Assembly: GCA_937881145.1 (NCBI GenBank)
Contig: CALGFL010000063.1
Location: 1 to 21,737, forward strand
DNA: 21,737 nt
Direction: 5' to 3'
Origin: an uncultured Bordetella sp.
GTDB taxonomy: Bacteria > Pseudomonadota > Gammaproteobacteria > Burkholderiales > Burkholderiaceae_B
The notes below the pieces were generated by a model, which did not search any database, was not told where the DNA came from, and worked only from the letters and a program-made list of their open reading frames with translations. Each line of letters begins with the position of its first letter. The stretch's first letter is position 1. This document shows, piece after piece, positions 1 through 7,125 of the stretch. Made by a program: the position numbers and the translations under genes.

Positions 1-753
1 CACCCCGGAGGCCTGCAGGCAGGAGAATCTCCGCCCGCCCCAAAAGCCACAATGCAAGACCCGCACCCGCGACGCCGCCTCTGACATGAAGTAACCAGTC
101 TTTGCCGCGTTCAATTTGTCGCGCACGTACTGCTGCAGCGAGCAGCTGTCCGGCAGTGCGACCAACGGCCCGCTCTGTTCTTCAGGCCATTCGAACGTGG
201 GCGCAGCGACCCAGATCAACGGCTCGCGCCGGATCCGGATAGTCGAAAACCCGGCCATTTTCGCCGCCGGCCGCCGGTACTTCGCGTCCATCACGCGCAT
301 GGACAGTCCCAGATCGAAGTCGCCCTGGCCTGCCTCGGCCTCGATCAAGGCGCTCTTGCGGATCGACACATGCAAGCGCAAGGCGGGATACTGATAGCCC
401 AGGCGCTTGAGCACGGCTGCGATGTCGTTGGGCCGGAAATAGTCGGTGATCGCCAGACGCAAGTCTCCGCTGAGCGACAAACCTTGCATGTCGCGCCAGG
501 CGCGGTCGTTCAGGTCGAGCAATTGGCGGGCATGTTCCAGCAGCCGTTCGCCGGCGGGTGTGAGCGTAGCCCCTTTCTTGCCGCGGGTGAACAGCGTCAG
601 GCCGCACGATTCTTCGAGCTTGCGGATCTGCTCGCTGACCGCCGATTGCGAACGGTATAGCTGTGCCGCGGCGGCGGACAGGCTGCCCGTGCCGGCAACG
701 GCGGCCAGCGTGTTCAGCAGTTCTAGGTCGAATCGGCGCATAATGTTATCCAT
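1..753 (-). CDS. LysR-family transcriptional regulator, 3' end cut by window edge
   Basis: The first 251 codons are present and the frame stays open to base 1. Residues about 5–65 form the winged helix-turn-helix of LysR regulators (FDLELLNTLAAVAGTGSLS, then QSAVSEQIRKLE and a TPAGERLLEHARQLL linker helix). The rest is the start of the periplasmic-binding-protein-like effector domain. Two in-frame ATGs exist, at 753 and 741; an in-frame TGA lies just upstream, so no earlier start is possible. I chose 753 because it keeps the short MDNI leader, but 741 is equally credible. The gene is divergent from a tautomerase gene 93 bases away, the usual layout for a LysR regulator and its target. About 50 C-terminal residues lie outside the window. 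Residues after about 220 (ASRVRVLHCGFWGG) look unlike the expected hydrophobic GVAG-type strand, so a frameshift near the edge is possible. Confidence 0.85.
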   Translation of the reverse strand, partial: MDNIMRRFDLELLNTLAAVAGTGSLSAAAAQLYRSQSAVSEQIRKLEESCGLTLFTRGKKGATLTPAGERLLEHARQLLDLNDRAWRDMQGLSLSGDLRLAITDYFRPNDIAAVLKRLGYQYPALRLHVSIRKSALIEAEAGQGDFDLGLSMRVMDAKYRRPAAKMAGFSTIRIRREPLIWVAAPTFEWPEEQSGPLVALPDSCSLQQYVRDKLNAAKTGYFMSEAASRVRVLHCGFWGGRRFSCLQASGV

Positions 754-761
754 CTCATTTA

Positions 762-778
762 ATGATGGATAGCATCAT
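762..778. promoter_or_regulatory. Inverted repeat in LysR/tautomerase intergenic region (dyad 1)
   Basis: A perfect dyad, ATGATG-N5-CATCAT, sits 9 bases upstream of the first LysR start codon and 69 bases upstream of the tautomerase start. LysR regulators bind dyads between divergent genes, so this is a candidate operator. It does not match the T-N11-A core exactly, so the assignment is inference. Confidence 0.4.
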
Positions 779-791
779 ATATTCCCGGTTT

Positions 792-808
792 TCATGTGGA
801 AAGCATGA
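792..808. promoter_or_regulatory. Inverted repeat in LysR/tautomerase intergenic region (dyad 2)
   Basis: A second dyad, TCATG-N7-CATGA, is centred 30 bases (about three helical turns) from dyad 1. Two dyads on the same helix face suit a dimer-of-dimers regulator. Function is inferred from position and symmetry only. Confidence 0.35.
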
Positions 809-846
809 TGCCAAGATGACGCTGTGCTGATCAAAAGGAGATAAGC

Positions 847-1263
847 ATGCCTGGCATCAAATTGACGCTTAGCGGCCGAGCCGATCCCGCGCTGTCCGAA
901 CGCTTTGCCAAGAATCTGACGGAACTCACTTGCGCCGTCCTCGAAAAGGATCCACGCAGAAACACGGTCACGATCGACTACGTGCCCCACGATCAAGGGT
1001 TCATCGCCGGCACGTCGCTTGCGGCGTTGGACCGGAATTCCTTCCGCCTTGAAGTGACGATTACCGAAGGCACCAATACGCGGGACCAGAAGATCGCATA
1101 TCAAAGGCAGGCGTTCGCCCTGTTGGCGGAGCTGATCGGCAACGTCCACCCGCACTCGAACGTGCATGTCATCGACTGCTCCGCGGTGGGTTATGGCTAT
1201 GGCGGAATCACGCAGGAATGGCATTACCAGCATCGGAACGAAGGCGGCGCGGTGCACGCGTGA
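847..1263 (+). CDS. Tautomerase-superfamily protein (4-oxalocrotonate tautomerase-like, double-length)
   Basis: This 138-residue protein starts MPGIKLTL, which places proline directly after the initiator Met; in the tautomerase superfamily this residue becomes the catalytic N-terminal base. Two beta-alpha-beta units can be made out. The first covers residues 1–47, with the helix LSERFAKNLTELTCAVLE followed by the strand TVTIDYV. The second covers about 64–115, with a helix around RQAFALLAELIG and the strand SNVHVIDC. The length is close to double a single 4-OT subunit, as in cis-CaaD/MSAD-type fused tautomerases. A good ribosome-binding site (AAAAGGAG, 833–840) precedes the ATG. The gene is divergent from a LysR regulator that probably controls it. 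The substrate cannot be read from sequence; aromatic or halogenated-compound catabolism is possible. Confidence 0.85.
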   Translation: MPGIKLTLSGRADPALSERFAKNLTELTCAVLEKDPRRNTVTIDYVPHDQGFIAGTSLAALDRNSFRLEVTITEGTNTRDQKIAYQRQAFALLAELIGNVHPHSNVHVIDCSAVGYGYGGITQEWHYQHRNEGGAVHA

Positions 1264-1352
1264 TCTCTTTGCATTCCTCCACTCATCCCGTCGCGCAGAC
1301 ACTGCGGATCCGCGCTGTGCGAGCGGGCTGTGCTTCGGATGGAGCAGGTTTA

Positions 1353-2111
1353 TCAGGTGTTGCCGCGCGCGTGGCTCGCGGCGATGGCCGTTGGCGTGGT
1401 GCCGAGCATGCGCCGGCAGGTGCGGCTCAGGTGGGCGGCGTCGGCGAAGCCGGCCTGCAGCGCCGCTTCGGTCGCGCCTGCGCCGCGCGTGAGCTCGCCG
1501 CAGGCCAGTTGCAGGCGCAGCCAGAGCAGGTAGGGGCGCAGCGCGATGCCCATCGAGTCGGTAAAGGCGTGCATCAAGCGGGACGCGGACAGGTCTGCCA
1601 CGGCGGCCAGTGCGTTCAGCGATAGCGCATCGGGTTCCTGCAGATGGTCGCGGATGTGGCGCAGGACGCGCCGCACGCCCGGGTGCAGGGTGGGTTGGGG
1701 GATGTAGCCCCGCAGATCCGTTTCGAGCCACTTTTTGATTTGCGCATCGCTCGGCACGCCCGCCGCGCAGATCGCGTCGCGCCAGCGTGTTGCTTCGTCC
1801 CGCGGGATAAGCGTGATGTCCGCGCCGGCGCGTTCCGCCAGCGCCGCGCCCAGCCGGCTTTCCGGTTCGACGAAACCGATCAGCACCGTAACGCCGCGGG
1901 CGTCCACTGCGTGCGGCGCGTTCGCGCGCACCAGGGCGGCGTCGCAGTCGCGCCAGGATTCGTCCTCGCCGCGGCGTACGCGCAGGCCGTCCGTCAGCGC
2001 CAGGACGAGCTGGATGCTGTGGTGCCGATGCTCGCTGGTGGCGTCCCCCGCGCCCCACACGATCATCGCGGTGGGCCACGGAAACGCGCCGGAATTCGGT
2101 GCAATGAGCAT
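1353..2111 (-). CDS. AraC-family transcriptional regulator
   Basis: A 252-residue regulator. The N-terminal part (about 10–80) resembles a cupin-like sensor domain (HRHHSIQLVLAL, and ANAPHAVDARG typical of AraC cupins). Residues about 143–245 are the AraC/XylS DNA-binding domain. Its first helix-turn-helix is near 165–186 (SLNALAAVADLSASRLMHAF) and its second near 213–236 (ATEAALQAGFADAAHLSR), ending in the characteristic MLGTTPTA. I start it at the ATG at 2111; a TTG at 2117 is possible but less likely. No strong ribosome-binding site is visible. It is divergent from the small membrane-protein gene at 2216 and converges with the tautomerase gene. Its target is unknown; the divergent gene is the obvious candidate. 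Confidence 0.88.
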   Translation of the reverse strand: MLIAPNSGAFPWPTAMIVWGAGDATSEHRHHSIQLVLALTDGLRVRRGEDESWRDCDAALVRANAPHAVDARGVTVLIGFVEPESRLGAALAERAGADITLIPRDEATRWRDAICAAGVPSDAQIKKWLETDLRGYIPQPTLHPGVRRVLRHIRDHLQEPDALSLNALAAVADLSASRLMHAFTDSMGIALRPYLLWLRLQLACGELTRGAGATEAALQAGFADAAHLSRTCRRMLGTTPTAIAASHARGNT

Positions 2112-2215
2112 GGTCAATGCGGGACAGCCAGAACGTTCAAGACAGGATGCGCGTCCGTGTTTAGGCTGCTGCCCAGGGTTTACCGGTTTCTTCGCACTGT
2201 AAAGGATATACGCAA

Positions 2216-2572
2216 ATGCACATCATGGAACTCATCGAACGGCAGCGCCTGGACTACGCGAGCAAGCATCGCTTGCGCGGCACCCTGCTTGCGCATCTCG
2301 TGGCCGTGCCGGTGTTTATTGCGGGTAATGCGGCGCTGGTCGCCGCTCTGCTGCTTGGCATGTGGACGGCGGCGGTTTTTGCATTGGCCGCCATGATGGT
2401 CTCGCTGGCGTGGCAGGGCCGCTGCCATCGCGGCGAGCCCGAGCAGCCCGCGCCGTTCTCCGGGCCATGCCAGGCCATCGTGCGCATTCTCATCGAGCAG
2501 TGGGTGACTTTCCCCCATTTTGTCTTCTCGGGGGACTGGGCGCTCGCTTTGCGCGAAGCGCCTGCCGCGTGA
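2216..2572 (+). CDS. Small membrane protein, Mpo1/DUF962-like (tentative)
   Basis: A 118-residue protein with two hydrophobic segments at about 23–49 and 51–66. A Y-x3-H at 14–18, H27 followed by VxVP, H71 with E75 and PA at 78–79, and H101 together resemble the histidine spacing of the Mpo1/DUF962 family. Yeast Mpo1 is an iron-dependent 2-hydroxy fatty acid dioxygenase, and bacterial members are often mislabelled as terminase. Here the GH motif before the glutamate is replaced by CH, so the match is imperfect and the function unproven. The ATG at 2216 is supported by an AAAGGA ribosome-binding site at 2201–2206; a second ATG lies at 2225. The gene is divergent from an AraC regulator and ends 15 bases from the convergent exporter gene. 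Confidence 0.7.
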   Translation: MHIMELIERQRLDYASKHRLRGTLLAHLVAVPVFIAGNAALVAALLLGMWTAAVFALAAMMVSLAWQGRCHRGEPEQPAPFSGPCQAIVRILIEQWVTFPHFVFSGDWALALREAPAA

Positions 2573-2587
2573 TCGGTCCGGCAGGCC

Positions 2588-3505
2588 CTAGTGGCCAGGC
2601 TCCGTTTGGGCGGACGTCTGCCTGGCCCGGCCGCGCGTGGCCACCCAGCACAGTATGGAGCCGCCGCACACCATGCACGCGCCCAGCCAGAAATTGGTCG
2701 AGAGCGGCGCATGCAGCAGCCTGGCGGCCAAGGCCGCGGAAATGACCGGGATGAAGTAGGACGCGCCGGCCAGCACCGTGACGTTGCCGTGCAAGATGCC
2801 CACGTTCCAGGCCGCGTAGCCAAATCCCATCGCGGCGGCGGCCAGGGCGAGATAGACAATCGCCTGCAGGTTGAAGGTCATCGCGCCGCCGCCGGAACTC
2901 AGGTATTTGATCCACAGCACGGCGGCGACCATCATGAAGAAGGGCGTCACGCCGTTTTTGCCGTTGGCGATGCGTGCCGTGACGGTGCAATACGCGGCCC
3001 AGATGACGGCCCCGAGAAAGGCCAGGCCGTAGCTGAGCGGGTTGTCCTGAATATTGGCCAGCATCTCGGCGGGGTCGAATCCGTGCGCCCCGCCCAGCAC
3101 CCAGCAGATGCCGATCATGGAAAGCAGTAAGCCAGGCACGATCAGCAGGTTGGCGCGATGCTTGTTGAACAGAATGGCCGATACCATCGTGAAGGTGGGC
3201 CATAGATAGTTCACCATGCCCACTTCGATGGCTTGCCTGCCGCTATGGGCATAGCCGATGGACAAGGACAGGCAAAGTTCGTAAGACACGAAGAGCAGTC
3301 CGCCACACCACAGATAGCGGCGCGGGAAGGTGCTCAGCTTGGGCAAGCCGACCGAGAGCAGCAGAAAAAAAGCGCCCACCGTATAGATCATGGCCGCGCC
3401 GCCTGTGGCGCCCAGGCTCTCGCTCACGCCGCGGATCAGGCCGACGATCGCGCTCCACAAGAGGACGGCGATGAGCCCGGTCAGGGTGGCCTTTTTTCTG
3501 TTCAT
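2588..3505 (-). CDS. yddG: Aromatic amino acid exporter YddG (DMT/EamA superfamily)
   Basis: A 305-residue inner-membrane protein with about ten hydrophobic helices and two EamA repeats. Many blocks match E. coli YddG closely: the N-terminus KATLTGLIAVLLWS, GLIRGVSE, LLFVSYELCLSLSIGYAHS, QAIEVGMVNYLWPT, VPGLLLSMIGICWVLGG, IWAAYCTVTARIANG, and AAWNVGILHGNVTV near the end. YddG exports phenylalanine, tyrosine and tryptophan. The ATG at 3505 aligns with the E. coli start; a GTG 23 codons upstream would add a polar tail with no match. It is divergent from an isochorismatase-like hydrolase over 120 bases. The ribosome-binding site is weak. Confidence 0.92.
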   Translation of the reverse strand: MNRKKATLTGLIAVLLWSAIVGLIRGVSESLGATGGAAMIYTVGAFFLLLSVGLPKLSTFPRRYLWCGGLLFVSYELCLSLSIGYAHSGRQAIEVGMVNYLWPTFTMVSAILFNKHRANLLIVPGLLLSMIGICWVLGGAHGFDPAEMLANIQDNPLSYGLAFLGAVIWAAYCTVTARIANGKNGVTPFFMMVAAVLWIKYLSSGGGAMTFNLQAIVYLALAAAAMGFGYAAWNVGILHGNVTVLAGASYFIPVISAALAARLLHAPLSTNFWLGACMVCGGSILCWVATRGRARQTSAQTEPGH

Positions 3506-3625
3506 GCAACGTGTTCGTATCGGGTTGGGGTGATGCGCAATGGGGCGCAGCGGGGTTTGCGCGCTCTCGGCCACGGCGCTATTTCACACTAAAATCCGCA
3601 ATTCCAACTTTTTCGGTTTTTGCCC

Positions 3626-4177
3626 ATGACTGCGCTGATCGATCGTCCCCATACCGCTCTCGTCGTGATCGATCTTCAAAACGACGTCGTGGCGCAGGCC
3701 TGTCGGCGCGATGAAGTGCTCGGCACGGTCGGCTTGCTCGTCGAACGGGCGCGGCAGGCCCGCGTGCCGGTCGTCTGGGTCCGCCATCAAGACGAAGAAT
3801 TGAAAGCGGGCAGCCAGGCATGGCAGATCGTCGCCGAGCTGGCGCCGGCGCCAGGCGAGGCGATCGTCGAAAAGGGCTATCGCGATGCGTTCGAAGGCAC
3901 CGATATGGAAACGGTGCTGTCCAGGCTGGGCGTGGGCAAGCTCATCGTGACCGGGGCGCAGACCGATATGTGCGTGCGTTCGACGCTGCATGGCGCGTTC
4001 GCCCGCGGCTACGACGCGGTGCTGGTCGGGGACGCGCATACGACGGTCGATATGACGGATAGGGGCGCGCCGGCGCCGGAAGCGGTCATCGATCACACCA
4101 ATATGTACTGGCGCAATCAAAGGGCGCCGGGGCGTTCGGGCGGCGTGGTCCAGAGCAAGGACGTGGTGTTCGAATAG
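3626..4177 (+). CDS. Isochorismatase-family cysteine hydrolase
   Basis: This 183-residue soluble protein carries the full catalytic triad of the cysteine hydrolase family: D16 in ALVVIDLQND, K83 in VEKGYRDAF and nucleophile C116 in GAQTDMCVRST. An aromatic YW after DHTNM closes the domain. The family includes nicotinamidases, N-carbamoylsarcosine amidases and isochorismatases; the substrate cannot be assigned here. The length is normal for a single-domain member. I start it at the ATG at 3626 rather than the in-frame TTG at 3620. It is followed after 33 bases by the TRIC/UPF0126 gene on the same strand, so the two may share a transcript. Confidence 0.9.
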   Translation: MTALIDRPHTALVVIDLQNDVVAQACRRDEVLGTVGLLVERARQARVPVVWVRHQDEELKAGSQAWQIVAELAPAPGEAIVEKGYRDAFEGTDMETVLSRLGVGKLIVTGAQTDMCVRSTLHGAFARGYDAVLVGDAHTTVDMTDRGAPAPEAVIDHTNMYWRNQRAPGRSGGVVQSKDVVFE

Positions 4178-4210
4178 CGGGCCGGCCGGCTCAAAAAAGG
4201 AAAGTCCATC

Positions 4211-4843
4211 GTGCATCCCCACGTCCACGCGGTCTACGCCTTTCTCGATCTGGTCGGCACCTTCGCGTTCGCCGTCAGCGGCGCGGTGGCCGCGCGGCAG
4301 AAGCGGCTCGATCTGTTCGGGATTGTGTCGGTCGCGTTCACGGTGGCGTGCGGCGGGGGCATTTTGCGCGATGTCTGCATCGGCGCGACGCCGCCGGTGG
4401 GCTTGTCGAACTGGCACTACCTGGCGGTTTCTCTGGCGGCGTCGGCGCTGGCGATCATCGCGTATCCGCAGGTCCGGCGCCTGCGCCAGCCGGTGCTTTT
4501 CTTCGACGCCATCGGGCTGGGCCTGTTCGCCGTGTCGGGCGCGGAAAAGTCGCTCGTGTACGGGCAGAGCGTCGAGCTCGCGATTCTTCTGGGCACGGTC
4601 AGCGCGGTCGGCGGCGGCGTGATGCGCGACGTGCTGCTCTCGCGCGTGCCCGCCATTCTCGAAAGAGACATCTATGCCCTGGCCGCGCTGCTGGGCGCGG
4701 CGGTGCAGGTGGGGTTCATCTACGCGGGCTGGATAGACTGGTGGACGCCGTGGTTCGCCACGGCCGTGTGCGTCCTGGTGCGCCTTGCCTCGTTGTACTT
4801 CGGCTGGCGTTTGCCGGTGTTCGGCGACGGCGCCAGGCGGTGA
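4211..4843 (+). CDS. TRIC cation channel / UPF0126 family membrane protein
   Basis: A 210-residue membrane protein with about seven hydrophobic helices arranged as two repeats. Each repeat carries the family signature: ACGGGILRDV at about 47–55 and AVGGGVMRDVLL at about 132–142. LDLVGTFAFAVSGAVAA begins repeat one and FFDAIGLGLFAVSGAEK begins repeat two. Bacterial members form trimeric K+-permeable channels (TRIC-like), and YicG-type relatives have been linked to glycine uptake; the true substrate here is open. The start is GTG at 4211, supported by the AAAAAAGGAAA purine tract at about 4194–4204. The gene ends 21 bases before the convergent pyruvate kinase gene. Confidence 0.88.
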   Translation: MHPHVHAVYAFLDLVGTFAFAVSGAVAARQKRLDLFGIVSVAFTVACGGGILRDVCIGATPPVGLSNWHYLAVSLAASALAIIAYPQVRRLRQPVLFFDAIGLGLFAVSGAEKSLVYGQSVELAILLGTVSAVGGGVMRDVLLSRVPAILERDIYALAALLGAAVQVGFIYAGWIDWWTPWFATAVCVLVRLASLYFGWRLPVFGDGARR

Positions 4844-4864
4844 GCCGCCGGACCGCCGGACCGC

Positions 4865-6307
4865 TTACTCCACCGGCAGGATCTTCAATCCGTTCGTGCC
4901 GCCGCTGTCGCGGTAGACGTCCCCCTTGGTCAGGATGACCCAGTCGCCGGTGTTCACCAGGCCACGCTTCTTGAGTTCGGCGATGGCCGCGTCGCTGAGT
5001 TCGGCCGGATCGTAGGCCGTCGGGTCGAAGGGAACGGTGTACACCCCGCGGAAAAGCGCGACGCGATTCTGCGTGATGGGGTGCGGGCTGTAGCAGTAGA
5101 TCGGCACGCCCGAACGGATGCGCGACATGATGAGCGGCGTATGGCCGCTTTCCGACATGGCGATGACGGCCTTGATGCCGGGGAAATGGTTGGCCGCGTA
5201 CATCGCGGCCAACGCGATGGTCTCATCGCAGCGCGAGAAGGTTTCTTCCAGCCGGTGATGCGAATGCGTGGTCGAGGGGTTTTTCTCGGCGCCCAGGCAG
5301 ACGCGGGCCATGGCCTCGACCGCCTCGATGGGATATTGGCCGGACGCGCTTTCGGCCGACAGCATCACGGCGTCGGTGTAGTCCAGCACCGCGTTGGCCA
5401 CGTCCGAGACTTCGGCGCGCGTGGGCAGTGGGCTGGAGATCATCGACTCCATCATCTGCGTGGCGGTGATCACCGTTTTGTCCAGCGTGCGGGCGTGCTG
5501 GATGATGCGCTTCTGGATGCCGACGAGCTCGGCATCGCCCACTTCCACGCCCAGGTCGCCGCGCGCCACCATGACGCCGTCGCTGGCGCGGATGAGCGAG
5601 TCGAGCGCCTCGTCGTCGGCCACGGCTTCGGCCCGCTCGATCTTGGCGACGATCCAGGCCTGGCTGCCGGCGGCGCGCACCAGCGCGCGCGCTTCGTCGA
5701 TGTCCGAGCCGTAGCGCGGGAAGGACACCGCGATGTAGTCCAGCTGCAGATCCGCCGCGATCTTGATGTCGGCGCGGTCTTTGTCGGTGAGGCTGGGCGC
5801 CGAGAGGCCGCCGCCGCGGCGGTTGATGCCTTTGTTGTTCGACAGCGGACCGCCGATCGTGACGGTGGTCTGTACGCTGTCGGCGCCCACGCTGTCCACG
5901 CGCAGCACCACGCGTCCGTCGTCCAGCAGCAGTTCGTCGCCGGGGCGGCAGTCGTGCACCAGCTCGGGGTATTCGATGCCGACGATGTCGGCGTTGCCCG
6001 CATCGTGAGGGTGGCTGTTGGACAGCGTGAAGGCCGCGCCGACTTTCAGCACGATCTTGCCTTGGGTGAAACGGGCGATGCGTATCTTGGGCCCTTGCAG
6101 GTCGCCCATCAAGGCTACGAAACGCCCGTACTTGGCGGCGGCTTCGCGCACCAGTCGCGCGCGTTCGCGGTGATCGTCGGCGCTGCCGTGCGAGAAATTC
6201 AGGCGGGCCACGTCCATGCCCGCGCGCACCAGCGCCTCGATGCGTTCGGACGACGACGTGGCGGGGCCCAGGGTGGCGACGATCTTGGTACGGCGCAATA
6301 CGGTCAT
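4865..6307 (-). CDS. pyk: Pyruvate kinase
   Basis: A 480-residue pyruvate kinase, normal length, catalysing phosphoenolpyruvate + ADP to pyruvate + ATP. Visible landmarks are the N-terminal RRTKIVATLGPATSSSE, MDVARLNFSHG, LMGDLQGPKIR, NKGIN, the catalytic lysine in IVAKIERAEA, the metal-binding region VMVARGDLGVEVG, TATQMMESMI, PTRAEVSDVANAVLD and MLSAESASGQYP. A C-terminal allosteric-type domain follows (GHTPLIMSRIRSGVPIY). The ATG at 6307 overlaps the stop of the upstream cysteine-cluster gene in an ATGA, and an AGAGG lies 7 bases upstream inside that gene, so translation is probably coupled. Whether it is the pykA or pykF type cannot be decided from sequence alone. Confidence 0.96.
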   Translation of the reverse strand: MTVLRRTKIVATLGPATSSSERIEALVRAGMDVARLNFSHGSADDHRERARLVREAAAKYGRFVALMGDLQGPKIRIARFTQGKIVLKVGAAFTLSNSHPHDAGNADIVGIEYPELVHDCRPGDELLLDDGRVVLRVDSVGADSVQTTVTIGGPLSNNKGINRRGGGLSAPSLTDKDRADIKIAADLQLDYIAVSFPRYGSDIDEARALVRAAGSQAWIVAKIERAEAVADDEALDSLIRASDGVMVARGDLGVEVGDAELVGIQKRIIQHARTLDKTVITATQMMESMISSPLPTRAEVSDVANAVLDYTDAVMLSAESASGQYPIEAVEAMARVCLGAEKNPSTTHSHHRLEETFSRCDETIALAAMYAANHFPGIKAVIAMSESGHTPLIMSRIRSGVPIYCYSPHPITQNRVALFRGVYTVPFDPTAYDPAELSDAAIAELKKRGLVNTGDWVILTKGDVYRDSGGTNGLKILPVE

Positions 6308-7050
6308 GACAAGCCTCTCGGGAAGAAGTCCCGGATGTCTGCGACATCCATTTCACCGATTTGCGCGGCCAGCAGATGCGGCACGCGCGCGTCGAAAAGC
6401 GGGATGGGAACCAGGTGATCGGGTTGCAGTTCGCAAAGTTTGTCCGAAGGCGCCATGCTCAGGCAACTGCGGCAAACCATGGGGCGATGCTCGTAGATCG
6501 AGCATTTGCCGCCCTTGCCGGGAGGCAGGCTGGGTTCCGTGGCGAGAAAGGGGCAGGGCCAGTCGTAGGTGTGCCCCATGCCCGGCCGCGATGCCGCGGC
6601 GGATTCGGTCTGGCGCGCAACATCGGCTTGGGACGGCGGCGATTCGGGCGTGACGCCGATGGCTTTGCCGATGAGCTGCGCTTCGATCCGGGTAATGGTC
6701 ACGGGCGTATAGCAGCAATGCGAGCAGTGGCTGGTCATGCAGGCCGACAGGGGCTCTGCGATCTGGTTCAGGCGCTCGGTCAGCTCGCGCAGCCAGGCCA
6801 TGCGGGTTTCGCGTGGCAGGTTCTCGTCTTGCGTGGCCTTGACCAGGACGGACAAGGTCGAGCGGTCCGCGGCCAGGCGCTGGCGGACTTTTTCCACCTG
6901 CCCCGGCGCGTAGGCAAGGGCCCGCTCGTAAGCGGGACGTAGGGTTTCGGGCAGGTCGGATACGCCTTGCGCGACTTGTGCGGCGGTTTGCTCACGATTC
7001 GCGGCGAAAATCTTTTCGATCTGGGCGATCGTCAATACCTGCTCTTGCAT
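6304..7050 (-). CDS. YkgJ-family cysteine-cluster (putative Zn/Fe-binding) protein
   Basis: A 248-residue protein. The N-terminal ~95 residues are helical with no recognised domain. From C104 a dense cluster begins (C104, C109, C112, C113 in ACMTSHCSHCCYTP). It continues with WPCPFL, GGKCSIYEHRPMVCRSC and a last LCEL, the pattern of the YkgJ/UPF0153 family (C-x2-CC, then PCPFL…CxIYxxRPxxCR). Such proteins are thought to bind zinc or an iron-sulfur centre; no reaction is established. I start at the ATG at 7050 (MQEQV); a start at 7086 would add 12 residues without support. The stop overlaps the pyruvate kinase ATG by 4 bases, and the phosphoribosyltransferase–HAD gene lies 75 bases upstream on the same strand. 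Confidence 0.88.
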   Translation of the reverse strand: MQEQVLTIAQIEKIFAANREQTAAQVAQGVSDLPETLRPAYERALAYAPGQVEKVRQRLAADRSTLSVLVKATQDENLPRETRMAWLRELTERLNQIAEPLSACMTSHCSHCCYTPVTITRIEAQLIGKAIGVTPESPPSQADVARQTESAAASRPGMGHTYDWPCPFLATEPSLPPGKGGKCSIYEHRPMVCRSCLSMAPSDKLCELQPDHLVPIPLFDARVPHLLAAQIGEMDVADIRDFFPRGLS

Positions 7051-7125
7051 GGTGTCTCGTGAGTGGGTGCGGAAGGCCAGGGCCACATTCTAGGAGGATT
7101 CCGGCGGGAAATTACGAAATCCCTA

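Noticed and set aside
1304..1313. GCGGATCCGC palindrome between tautomerase and AraC genes
   Set aside because: No loop and no T-tract, so not a terminator; a 10-base palindrome is expected by chance in GC-rich DNA.
4845..4864. CCGCCGGA tandem repeat filling the gap between the TRIC gene and pyk
   Set aside because: Only two and a half 8-base copies; too short to suggest function, and no terminator structure results.
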